Below, piece after piece: positions 44,127 through 51,939 of a stretch of 64,000 nt of DNA. Source of the stretch: Streptomyces sedi (GTDB lineage Bacteria > Actinomycetota > Actinomycetes > Streptomycetales > Streptomycetaceae); assembly GCF_006335015.1 (NCBI RefSeq), contig NZ_VDGT01000004.1, forward strand, positions 124,001-188,000. The letters are read 5' to 3'. Made by a program: the position numbers and the translations under genes. Below the pieces are notes generated by a model. That model made no database searches and was not told where the DNA came from. It was given only the letters and a program-made list of their open reading frames with translations. Positions within the stretch are counted from its first letter, which is position 1, and each line of letters begins with the position of its first letter.

Positions 44127-44166
44127 CTGCGACATCCGACGGGGCCTCGAGCGTCTCTATAGGTGA
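44127..44166 (+). promoter_or_regulatory. ECF-type promoter-like motif, copy 4
   Basis: CTGCGACAT, 15 nt, then GCGTCTCTATAGGTGA, 101 nt before the ATG at 44268. Nearly identical to copy 1 in both blocks. Confidence 0.72.
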
Positions 44167-44267
44167 GGGACGAGATAGGTGAAGTGCCTCATCGGAGGAG
44201 CCGGGGGATCGGGGGGACGGATCCCCGCAGGGCCCCGAGGTGGGACAGCGTGAGGAAGACGTGCGAC

Positions 44268-44597
44268 ATGAGTAAGCGCAGCGAGACGACGCCGGGAGGT
44301 CGGCCGCGGCCGGCAGCCGTCGCCGCTCTCTTCGCCTTGCTGGGGGCGGCGGTCGCGAGGGCCATCGTGGTCATCGGTGCCACGGTGCGGACCGCGACGC
44401 GTTCGCGGATGCCGGCGTTGACGCCGCCGCGGTCGGGAAGCCCGGCATTCGGGCCAATCCCGAGGCGCGGTGTGTCAGCGGTGAGTGAGGAGGTGAGGGC
44501 GGGGGAGCGCGGCGCGTGCGCGGACGAACGGCCGGTGACGACGCTTCGCCTCCTGATATCCGGGCTCTCCGCGCCCGCGCGGTCGCCAGCCGTGTAG
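44268..44597 (+). CDS. Fourth paralogue in the series, probably degraded or frameshifted
   Basis: The ATG and first residues (MSKRSE, then PAAVAALFALLGAAVARAIVVI) align with the signal regions of the three preceding secreted proteins, and it has the same promoter-like motif. After the hydrophobic stretch the frame turns basic and Pro/Ser-rich, unlike the acidic relatives, and runs to 44597 (109 aa). A shifted frame from about 44390 to 44490 gives a more protein-like acidic sequence (DAFADAGVDAAAVGKPG, then RANPEARCVSGE and a stop). I read this as a frameshifted or decaying copy, but the intact frame could be real. Confidence 0.45.
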   Translation: MSKRSETTPGGRPRPAAVAALFALLGAAVARAIVVIGATVRTATRSRMPALTPPRSGSPAFGPIPRRGVSAVSEEVRAGERGACADERPVTTLRLLISGLSAPARSPAV

Positions 44598-44691
44598 GGC
44601 GCCGCATCGGCGTCCGTGCCACCAGCGAAGGGGCCACGGTGGCGGACGACACCACGGCCACGGTCCTGAGTAAGAGAGCCAGGGGGATGTG

Positions 44692-45201
44692 ATGAGGCGG
44701 CGAGACGAGGAGTCTTTTCGCCAGTTCGCCGCGAGTCGGAGTCAGCGGCTCTTCCGGTCGGCGTGCCTGATGGTCGGTGGCGACACCCACCTCGCCGAGG
44801 ACCTCGTACAGGAGACCCTGGGACGGATGTTCACCGTGTGGGGCCGCAAGCGCTGCATCGAGAATCCGGATGCCTACGCGCGCAAGGTGCTGGTGCGCGC
44901 CTGCGTCACGCATCGCAGGCGGCGTAGCAGCAGTGAGCAGCCCGCGGCCTGGCTCCCGGACGAGCCCGTGGAGATAGGAGACTTCTCGCTGCGGGTCACC
45001 TTGATCCAGGCCATCGCGACCCTGCCGCCGAAGGACCGGGCGGTGGTGGTCATGCGCTACCTGGAAGACCTCAGCATCGAACAGACGGCGGCTGCCCTGC
45101 GCACCAGCTCCAGCGCCGTCCGTTCCCGCTCCAGCCGTGCGCTGGCCAAGCTCAGGAGCGAGCTGGAGCAGACCGGCTTCGCCGAACTGACCGCCGTCTG
45201 A
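44692..45201 (+). CDS. ECF sigma factor (SigE-like family)
   Basis: 169-aa ECF sigma factor. Region 2 has FRSACLMVGGDTHLAEDLVQETL with region-2.4-like TVWGRK...ENPDAYARKVLVR, and region 4 has LPPKDRAVVVMRYLEDLSIEQTAAALRTSSSAVRSRSSRAL. The ATG at 44692 is used because AGGGGG lies 5 nt before the GTG ATG pair. It lies directly upstream of the gene for a membrane protein (22-bp gap), the usual place of an anti-sigma factor or regulator. It is the natural reader of the four motifs at 41.1-44.2 kb (inference). Confidence 0.92.
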   Translation: MRRRDEESFRQFAASRSQRLFRSACLMVGGDTHLAEDLVQETLGRMFTVWGRKRCIENPDAYARKVLVRACVTHRRRRSSSEQPAAWLPDEPVEIGDFSLRVTLIQAIATLPPKDRAVVVMRYLEDLSIEQTAAALRTSSSAVRSRSSRALAKLRSELEQTGFAELTAV

Positions 45202-45223
45202 AGCCCGGTGAAAGGGGGGCCCG

Positions 45224-46561
45224 ATGACCAACCAGCCAGACAACGTGCCAAGCAACGAGCCAGACAATGAGCAGCTCACCCCGTTCGAGCGGACGCTCGC
45301 CACCCAACTGCGGGCGGCGGGCGGCGGGTTCCGGCCGGACGCCGAGGTGCTGGTGGACGGCGGCCTGCGGCGCGGGCGGGCGCGGCTGTGGCGTCGACGT
45401 GCCGCCACCGTGACCGGGGCCGTCGCCGTCGCGGGAGTCGCCGTGCTCGCCACCCAACTCCCCGGCGGCAGCGGCAAGGCGGCGGACGGTGACGGCGTCG
45501 CCGCGACGGCGGGGGTGCCAGAGACCGAGGCCGAGCTGACTGCGGCCGTGCGCGGGATGCTTCCCGAGGACGTGCGGGTCGCGCGGACGGTGGCCGTGGG
45601 CGTCGACCAGTCGGCGGAGCCCGTCGCGTCGTTCGTGATCGAGTCGGGGGAGGCGAGTTACACGCTGGAGGTGGCACTCTCCCGCGGGCTGACGGAGGAC
45701 TGGGGCGCCCACGCCGGCTGTGCGCCCGTCGTTCCCGACGAGGCGCGATGTGAGGAGAGCGAGCTGCCCGACGGCTCCGTGCGCTCGGTGACGGAGAGGG
45801 ATCCAGAGGATCAGAGTTTCGACATCATCGGCCAGGACCAGGACCAGGACCAGGACGGCGGTGGCGCCTCGGAGAGCGGTGATGACGGGGCCCTGCGTCT
45901 GGCAGACCAGCGTTCCTGGAGCGTGCGGGTGGAGTCGCCGACGAGTTGGGGGTCGGGGAAGGACGGGTTGCGGAGGCTCACCGTCGACCTCGCCCCCCAG
46001 GCGCAGGAGGAGTCCCCGCGCAGGGCGGCCCCGCTCAGCGAGGCGGAGCTGGTCGCGCTCTCCGAAGAGCCCGTCTGGCAGCGGCTCTTCGATCGCGCCG
46101 ACGTGCTGCACGGCGCGCCCGAGGAGCCCCTCGACCCGGGCGCGAGGGGGGTGGTTCCGTCGGCCGGTTTCAGCGGGCTCTTCCGGGAGTTGGCTCCCAA
46201 CGGCCTCACGGTCACGGACCGGCCCAACCAGACCTCCGGCGGCGCGGTCATGTCGGTCGCCGACGGCGTCGCCACGGCCCGGGTCGAGGTCAGCGGCCAG
46301 GTCGCCGAAAGCACCGGCCTCCCCGGGGAGGCCGGGGAAACGCCGGAAGGCTGCCAGCGGGAGACCTTGGAGGACGGCACCCAGATGTTCCTCTGCGCCG
46401 GCGAAGGCGGCGCGGCCGAGACCCGGGTCGATGTCCACTACCCCGACGGCGCCTCTCTCCTCGTTCTGGTCAGGCCGGTCGCGGGCGGCGACTCCCCGTT
46501 GACCGAAGACCAACTCCTCGACATAGCCCGAGACTCGGCGTGGCTGGCGCTGCTCGGTTGA
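45224..46561 (+). CDS. Membrane-anchored co-regulator with extracytoplasmic domain (anti-sigma candidate)
   Basis: 445-aa protein. The cytoplasmic part is short (about 60 residues, LTPFERTLATQLRAAGGGFR), then one membrane segment (about 60-80, ATVTGAVAVAGVAVLA) and an extracytoplasmic region of about 365 residues containing four Cys in two spaced pairs. The usual zinc anti-sigma motif (HxxxCxxC) is absent, so sigma binding would differ from classic anti-sigma factors. The outside part is homologous to the secreted protein at 42732-43964 (details there). A QDQDQDQD run sits in the middle. GGGGGG precedes the ATG. It probably senses an outside signal and controls the adjacent sigma factor (inference). 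Confidence 0.78.
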   Translation: MTNQPDNVPSNEPDNEQLTPFERTLATQLRAAGGGFRPDAEVLVDGGLRRGRARLWRRRAATVTGAVAVAGVAVLATQLPGGSGKAADGDGVAATAGVPETEAELTAAVRGMLPEDVRVARTVAVGVDQSAEPVASFVIESGEASYTLEVALSRGLTEDWGAHAGCAPVVPDEARCEESELPDGSVRSVTERDPEDQSFDIIGQDQDQDQDGGGASESGDDGALRLADQRSWSVRVESPTSWGSGKDGLRRLTVDLAPQAQEESPRRAAPLSEAELVALSEEPVWQRLFDRADVLHGAPEEPLDPGARGVVPSAGFSGLFRELAPNGLTVTDRPNQTSGGAVMSVADGVATARVEVSGQVAESTGLPGEAGETPEGCQRETLEDGTQMFLCAGEGGAAETRVDVHYPDGASLLVLVRPVAGGDSPLTEDQLLDIARDSAWLALLG

Positions 46562-46681
46562 GCGGGGCGCGGCGTCCGGTGGGAGTCGGCGGTGCATCTC
46601 ACTGACTCCGACCCGGTCCCAGCGGGAGGTCCGCTCCGTAAGCTGTAGAGGACCGCCCCAGCCGCACCCTCCGGAGTCAGC

Positions 46682-47344
46682 GTGACCAGCCGAACCAGGA
46701 CCGCCCTTGTCGCCGGTGTGGCGGCCGCCTCGTTGCTGCTCTCCGGGTGCGGTGGGGACGGGGAGGAGAGCAGCGAGGAGATACCCGGAGTCGACGAGGG
46801 TGGCGGGAGCCCGGGCGGCGACGAGGACCCTGCCGGGGAGCCCCCCGCTCCGCAGGACGACGGCATCGAGCGGCCAGACATCGCGCTGCCCGACGACGTG
46901 GACAACGTCTTCGAGGAGGTCGGCACGGAAGACCCGGTCGAGTTGGCGGTGTTGGCCGACCACGAGCGTCGGGTCAACTCGATCGACGAGGCGATCACCA
47001 GCGGCGACCTGGAGCGCCCCGCGCTCGGCTTCTACTCCTCGGGGGAGGCGTTGACCTCCGCCGTCGAGTGGGCCCAGTCCCTGGTGGAGAACGACGAGAG
47101 CTTCACCGGTACCACCCGCTACTACGAGCGTCAGGTGACCGTGGACGAGGAGACCGGGCGGGCCTCCGTGAGCTACTGCATCGACGCCAGCGAGTCGTTG
47201 ACCACCACCCGCAGCTCCGGCGAGGCCGATCCCGACTCGGCCGTGACCGTGAAGGTGCACTACGTGACGCAGCTCGATCGGAACGAGGCCGGGGTCTGGC
47301 AGACCACCGAGGCCGTGGCGGACCCGGAGACAGACAGATGCTGA
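46682..47344 (+). CDS. Secreted lipoprotein of unknown function
   Basis: 220-aa lipoprotein. The GTG start (CCGGAG upstream) is followed by a signal ending in the lipobox LLLSGC (Cys near residue 23), then an acidic Glu/Gly-rich linker and a globular part (LADHERRVNSIDEAITSG ... GTTRYYERQVTVDEETGRAS). Its stop overlaps the next gene by 7 nt, so they are cotranslated. It is a common pair in Streptomyces, with no assigned role. Confidence 0.82.
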   Translation: MTSRTRTALVAGVAAASLLLSGCGGDGEESSEEIPGVDEGGGSPGGDEDPAGEPPAPQDDGIERPDIALPDDVDNVFEEVGTEDPVELAVLADHERRVNSIDEAITSGDLERPALGFYSSGEALTSAVEWAQSLVENDESFTGTTRYYERQVTVDEETGRASVSYCIDASESLTTTRSSGEADPDSAVTVKVHYVTQLDRNEAGVWQTTEAVADPETDRC

Positions 47345-48609
47345 GCACCAACGGCCCCGCTCCCGCGGGCGGCCCCGTACCTCCCGGCACCCCCCTGTCT
47401 TCCGACCTCGCCATGCCCCCCGGCTCTCCCGCGCCCGCTGGCCTTTCCGCGTCCGCACCCGCGCCCGCCTCCGGTGCCGTCGTACCCGCCGGGGCTGTCG
47501 TACCCGCCGGGGCTGTGGCCGCGCGGGGGAGCGGCGATGGGGGGAGGTTCCCGGGGCGGGGGCCAGGTGCCGTCCGGTGGTTGGCGGTCGTGCTGCTGGG
47601 CGGCGGGCTGGCGTTCGGTGCTCCACTCGTCCTCGCCCCGCAGGCGGCGGCCGAGGGGGAGAACCGGGGCCGGTTCAACGACCACACGGAGAACACGTTT
47701 GGCGAGGGGGGCGACGGCGAGTTGGCGGCCGGCGCCGGCATCACCATCACCACCAGTGGCGGCGGCGGAACGAACGGCGGGACGATCAGCAGCGTCGACA
47801 CCTCCTGGACGCCGCCGCCCTGCTACTACGCCCCGACCTACACCCCCACGGAGTTCAAGGAGAACTTCCAGGACTACCTGAACTCCCCCCTCCACTCCGG
47901 CAAGGGCGAGGCCGTCCAGATGCACGAGGAGGCGTACGGGGAGGACAGCGAGTACAACGACCACAACCTCGACCTGGAGGGCGAGGGCATGTGGTGGACC
48001 GCCGTGATCAACACGGCCTCCGACGACCACGAAGGCAAACTGGCCTGCAACGAGCCCACGTTCTGGGTCGACTTCGGCGACGCGCCGCCCGACATCCCCG
48101 GCGTGCCGACGCCCGAGATGCTCGCCGAACTGGCCTACGCCCAGACCCGGGTGCCTCCCACCGAGATCGAGTGGAACCCGGAAGGCACCCAGACGGTCAA
48201 CCTCGCCACCTGGATATGGCTCGACCCGGCCGACTTCCAGCCCGTCGAGGTCACGGCCCAGGTCGAGGGGTACGACATCTGGGCGACCACGCACGCCGAG
48301 CCCACCGCGTTGAGTCTCGACGCCGGCACCGGGGACGCCACCCTCCACCCCGCCTCCGGCATCTGCCCGACCGGCGACGGCGGCGCCATAGGCAGCCCCC
48401 ACCCCGGTGGGGAGACCGACCAGGCGCCGCCCTGCGGAATCACCTATCTCCGTGCCACGCACGGCACCGGTCCGTTCTCGCTCGCCGCGGGGCTGACCTG
48501 GAGCGTCGCCTGGGAGGGCTCCGGAGGGACGGGCGGCGATCTCCCCGACGGCACCTACGGCACCGAACAGGACGTCGAGGTGCAGGAGATACAGACCATC
48601 GTCCGGTGA
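47338..48609 (+). CDS. Secreted or membrane-anchored protein with Pro/Ala-rich N-terminus
   Basis: 423-aa protein of unknown function. About 75 Pro/Ala/Gly-rich residues precede a hydrophobic segment (about 80-100, WLAVVLLGGGLAFGAPLVLA) ending AAA-E, suggesting a long-n signal or a membrane anchor. The outside part has GAGITITTSGGGG, Cys pairs (PPPCYYAP, KLACNEPTFWVDFGD, SGICPTGDGG, APPCGITYLRA) and a DxxDFQPVEVTA strand pattern. It overlaps the lipoprotein gene (ATGCTGA). The two probably form a cell-surface unit. Confidence 0.72.
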   Translation: MLSTNGPAPAGGPVPPGTPLSSDLAMPPGSPAPAGLSASAPAPASGAVVPAGAVVPAGAVAARGSGDGGRFPGRGPGAVRWLAVVLLGGGLAFGAPLVLAPQAAAEGENRGRFNDHTENTFGEGGDGELAAGAGITITTSGGGGTNGGTISSVDTSWTPPPCYYAPTYTPTEFKENFQDYLNSPLHSGKGEAVQMHEEAYGEDSEYNDHNLDLEGEGMWWTAVINTASDDHEGKLACNEPTFWVDFGDAPPDIPGVPTPEMLAELAYAQTRVPPTEIEWNPEGTQTVNLATWIWLDPADFQPVEVTAQVEGYDIWATTHAEPTALSLDAGTGDATLHPASGICPTGDGGAIGSPHPGGETDQAPPCGITYLRATHGTGPFSLAAGLTWSVAWEGSGGTGGDLPDGTYGTEQDVEVQEIQTIVR

Positions 48610-48617
48610 GCCGACCC

Positions 48618-48707
48618 GGGGTGAACGAGTCGTCCGGGGTGAACGAGCCTTCCGAGGCGAAGGAGTTGCCCGGGGCGAAGGGGGTGCGTGGGGCGAACGA
48701 GTCGTCC
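48618..48707. repeat. 18-bp tandem repeat, five copies
   Basis: Five units of GGGGTGAACGAGTCGTCC or variants at 18-bp period between the secreted-protein gene and the convergent DinB gene. No inverted stem; slippage repeat. Confidence 0.8.
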
Positions 48708-48771
48708 TGCGTCGTGAGCCGCCTGGTGTGAGCGACCCGCTCCGGGACGGCCAAGGCGGGTGGGGGCCAGG

Positions 48772-49338
48772 TCAGCCCATGCTCTTCGCGCCGTCCAGCG
48801 ACTCCCGGATGATGTCGGCGTGACCGGCGTGCTGGGCGGTCTCCGCGACGATGTGGAGCAGCACCCGGCGCGCCGACCACCTGGCGTTCGGCTCGAACCA
48901 CGGCGCCTTCGGCAGCGGGTGCGACAGATCCAGGTCGGGGAGGGAGTCGACGATCTCGTCGGTCCGCTCAGCCACCCGCGCGTACTCCGCCAGCACCCCC
49001 TCCAGTGTGTCCCCGGGCAGCATCCGGAACTCTGCGGCCCGCTCCGCGAAGTCCTCCTCGGTCATCGCGGAGAAGTCGACCATCGCCGACGGGCCCTCCA
49101 GGATGAAGCGCGCCCAGCCGCGTTCCACCGACGAGACGTGTTTGATCAGTCCTCCGAGACACAGCTCGCTCGCCGTGGTGCGCCGCCCGGCCTGTTCGTC
49201 GGTGAGGTCCCTGGTGGTGAAGCGGAGGAAGTGCCGCTGGTGGGCCAGCATCGCCCGCAGGTCGGCTCGTTCGGTGCGGTTCCCGGGGGCGGTCTCGCCG
49301 ACGGCCGTCTCCGCTGAGGTCAGTTCCTGAGCGCTCAT
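48772..49338 (-). CDS. DinB-family protein (DUF664-like)
   Basis: 188-aa DinB/YfiT-type four-helix metal-binding protein. The N-terminal RADLRAMLAHQRHFLRFTTRDL and the central LGGLIKHVSSVERGWARF supply the first metal His, the C-terminal SARRVLLHIVAETAQHAGHADIIRESLDG the other two. Such proteins are thiol-dependent metalloenzymes (mycothiol or bacillithiol family). The ATG at 49338 is preceded by GGAGAAAG. It is divergent from the WYL-domain regulator, a frequent partnership. Confidence 0.92.
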   Translation of the reverse strand: MSAQELTSAETAVGETAPGNRTERADLRAMLAHQRHFLRFTTRDLTDEQAGRRTTASELCLGGLIKHVSSVERGWARFILEGPSAMVDFSAMTEEDFAERAAEFRMLPGDTLEGVLAEYARVAERTDEIVDSLPDLDLSHPLPKAPWFEPNARWSARRVLLHIVAETAQHAGHADIIRESLDGAKSMG

Positions 49339-49460
49339 GTTCTTTCTCCACCGTCCGTGCGCTTGCGTTTTCGTCGTTCCGGGAACACGGTAGAGACGGC
49401 AGCGGACACTTTCTGTCCGCAATCTCGCGGTTCCCCGCGAACGCGGAGGAGGACGGCGCC

Positions 49461-50624
49461 TTGGCCAACACCAGCGGGCGCACCCTGCGGCTGCTCTCCC
49501 TCCTCCAGAGCCATCGGCACTGGTCGGGCGAGGAGTTGGCCGAGCGCCTCGGGGTCTCGCCCCGCACGCTGCGCCGCGATGTCGAGCGGCTGCGCGAGTT
49601 GGGCTACCCGGTCGAGGCCAGACGCGGCGTCGACGGGGGGTACCAACTGGCCGCGGGCGCGGCGTTGCCGCCGCTGGTGATCGACGACGAGGAGGCGGTG
49701 GCGCTCGCCGTCGGCCTGCACACCGCGGCGCGGGGCGCGGTGGAGGGCATCGCCGAGTCCTCGGTGCGGGTGTTGGCCAAGGTGGTGCAGGTGATGCCCG
49801 CCCGGCTGCGGCGCCGGGTGGAGGCGCTGAGCGCCGTAACGGACGCCGTGGAGTGGGGCGGCGCGAGCGCCGGCGTCGACCCGGCCGCGCTGACGGTGAT
49901 CGCGCTGGCCTGCCGGGACGGCGAACGGCTCACCTTCGCCTACGCCACCGCCGACGGCCGGCGTGGCGAACGCCGGGTGGAGCCGCACCGGTTGGTCTGC
50001 GTCGGGCGCCGCTGGTATCTGGTCGCCCACGACCTCGACCGCCACGACTGGCGTGTCTTTCGACTGGACCGGCTGGCCGAACCCCGGGGCACCGGTGGCC
50101 GGTTCGCGCCGCGCGTGCTGCCGGCGGCGGACGCCGCCGCGTTCGTGCGGGCCAGGCTGACCGGCCTGCCGGGTCCGTGGGAGGCGGAGGCCGTCGTCGA
50201 GGCGCCGGCGGAGGTGGTGCGCCGGCGCATCGGTCGGTGGTGCACGGTGGAGGCGGTCGACGCGGGGCGTTGCCGGGTGCGGATGACCGTCGACTCCCTG
50301 AAGTGGGGGGTGATGTGCCTCGGCGCGGCCGAGGCCGAGTTCCGGGTCGTCCGCCCGCCCGAACTGCACGCCGCCGTCGCCGACTGGGGCAGCCGTTTCG
50401 CCCGCGCCACCGACACGGTCACGGTTACCGACTCCGGTACCGGCACCGACACCGACACGGTCATCGACTCCGACTCCGACACGGTCACGGTTACCGACTC
50501 CGGCACCGACACCGACACGGTCACCGTTGCCGACGGTGCCGGACAGACCGCGACCACGCCGACCGCCCCCGCCCGGGCCACGGTCGGACGGGCCACGTCC
50601 GCACCGGGGCCCCCGCCCGGCTGA
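49461..50624 (+). CDS. YafY-family WYL-domain transcriptional regulator
   Basis: 387-aa regulator. An N-terminal HTH_11 domain (RLLSLLQSHRHWSGEELAERLGVSPRTLRRDV) and the WYL domain (LTFAYATADGRRGERRVEPHRL, RRWYLVAHDLDRHDWRVFRLDRL, with RWYLV as the WYL-equivalent) are followed by the C-terminal WCX-type region. The start is TTG (49461), with GAGGAGG upstream. The last 65 residues are low-complexity TDTVTVTD-S repeats, unusual for the family. It probably regulates the divergent DinB gene. Confidence 0.9.
   Translation: MANTSGRTLRLLSLLQSHRHWSGEELAERLGVSPRTLRRDVERLRELGYPVEARRGVDGGYQLAAGAALPPLVIDDEEAVALAVGLHTAARGAVEGIAESSVRVLAKVVQVMPARLRRRVEALSAVTDAVEWGGASAGVDPAALTVIALACRDGERLTFAYATADGRRGERRVEPHRLVCVGRRWYLVAHDLDRHDWRVFRLDRLAEPRGTGGRFAPRVLPAADAAAFVRARLTGLPGPWEAEAVVEAPAEVVRRRIGRWCTVEAVDAGRCRVRMTVDSLKWGVMCLGAAEAEFRVVRPPELHAAVADWGSRFARATDTVTVTDSGTGTDTDTVIDSDSDTVTVTDSGTDTDTVTVADGAGQTATTPTAPARATVGRATSAPGPPPG
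50411..50540 (+). repeat. Thr-Asp coding repeat in the WYL gene tail
   Basis: Repeated GACACGGTCACGGTTACCGA-type units encode TDTVTV and TDSG/TDTD runs; the two longest copies begin near 50414 and 50478. Confidence 0.75.
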
Positions 50625-50666
50625 CCCTTCGGGCCTTGGGCCTCGGCCCCGGGCCCCGGGCCGGGT

Positions 50667-50700
50667 GTGGCGCGGCGACGATCCCCGATCGCCGCGCCAC
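50667..50700. terminator. Bidirectional hairpin between WYL regulator and xylanase genes
   Basis: Perfect 12-bp stem (GTGGCGCGGCGA with TCGCCGCGCCAC), 10-nt loop, between convergent genes. Confidence 0.7.
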
Positions 50701-50762
50701 CCGCCCCCGCCCCGGCCGGGCGGCCAGCCCCGCCCGGCCGGGCGTCCGGCCCCGCCTCGGAC

Positions 50763-51452
50763 TCAGCTCACCGAGATGTCCGAGTTACCGCTGCTCTGGT
50801 AGCCCTCGGTGGCCATGATCATGTAGTAGCGGAAGTCGCCGAGGTTCATGCCGGACTGGGCCCAGGCGTCGAAGTGCGCGCCGGTGTTGATGGAGCCGCC
50901 GACGCGCGGGGACTGCCGGGTGCTCCAGTACTGCGGGAACGTCTGGGTGCCCTCGACCGAGGGGGCGTTGTACCGCATCGTGTGGTAGATGTCGTAGCTT
51001 CCGCCGTCGGTGTTGACCGTTCCCCGGTGTTCGCCGGTCGGCCGGTAGGTGCCCCAGCTGTCCACGATGTAGTACTCGACCAGCGGGTTGGACGTCCAGC
51101 CGTAGAGGCACAGGTAGCCGTTGCCGGACGGGTTGAAGCTGCCCGAGTAGTTCACGGTGCGGCGACTGCCGTTGCTCCAGCCCTTGCCGCAGACGAAGTT
51201 GCCGGTGTTGCTCCACTGGGTGCTGTACTGCCCGCCGTTGCCCATGGTCATGGAGACGCTGCCGGGGGCGTCGGTCCAGAACGAGAAGTAGTAGCCGTTG
51301 TGGGTGCCCTCCTGGTTCTCCGTGACCGTCTGCGCCTGTGCTCTGCTCGGCAGCGAAAGCACCGACGCGGAGGCCAGCGCGAGGGCGCCGGCGCCGCCGA
51401 TGAGCGTCCTGCGGCTGAGTTTGGGGCTGGTGGGGGCGTTCTCCTGGTCCAT
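50763..51452 (-). CDS. Secreted GH11 endo-1,4-beta-xylanase
   Basis: 229-aa family 11 xylanase that cleaves xylan backbones. The signal [15 protein letters not shown] with a twin-arginine motif suggests Tat export. The mature beta-jelly-roll has [27 protein letters not shown], the nucleophile Glu in [15 protein letters not shown], and the acid/base Glu in [12 protein letters not shown]. There is no carbohydrate-binding module. The ATG at 51452 has GAGGAGG upstream. Confidence 0.95.
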   Translation of the reverse strand: MDQENAPTSPKLSRRTLIGGAGALALASASVLSLPSRAQAQTVTENQEGTHNGYYFSFWTDAPGSVSMTMGNGGQYSTQWSNTGNFVCGKGWSNGSRRTVNYSGSFNPSGNGYLCLYGWTSNPLVEYYIVDSWGTYRPTGEHRGTVNTDGGSYDIYHTMRYNAPSVEGTQTFPQYWSTRQSPRVGGSINTGAHFDAWAQSGMNLGDFRYYMIMATEGYQSSGNSDISVS

Positions 51453-51939
51453 GCTCGTCCTCCTCGTGGAACGTTGCGGCTCCGGCGGCCAGGGGTCGGG
51501 CCAGCGGCACGCGGACGTGCGGTGGCCGGGAACGGCGCGCGGTGGATGGGCCGGTCCCTCGTCCCGCACGTGGACCGGTGAGCTGGGGCGCACGTTCAAG
51601 TGGCCGTCGCCGGCGGTGAGTTGGTCTCATCGCCAGTGCCATGACAATGCTCCGGCGGCGACAAGCTGTCAACGCCTTCCGCAAGATTCCCGGAAGGATG
51701 AAGCGCTGGCGCGTCCCGCGGTCGGGCTGGTACTGCCAGCTCAGGGCCGGGCAACGCGCGTCACTCGGTCCGCTCGACGGACCAACTCGCCTCGCTGTGC
51801 GGCGCATTCGCACACATCCAACCGAGAATTATCGAAAACCTTCCGGACCTCCCGGCGCCCCCGGGGCCCCTCGGCCTCCGCGACGGCCCGTCACCACGCG
51901 GCTCTTCCCTCGTGACCGGGTGACGGCATAATCGCGCGC
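51453..51939. other. 0.49-kb gene-free region
   Basis: Divergent promoter region between the xylanase and the metallo-beta-lactamase-fold gene. No convincing gene. An AT-richer patch near 51830-51840 may belong to the promoter on the right. Confidence 0.5.

Noticed and set aside
45224..46561. Classic zinc anti-sigma factor
   Set aside because: No HxxxCxxC motif in the short cytoplasmic part; its role as sigma regulator rests only on gene order.
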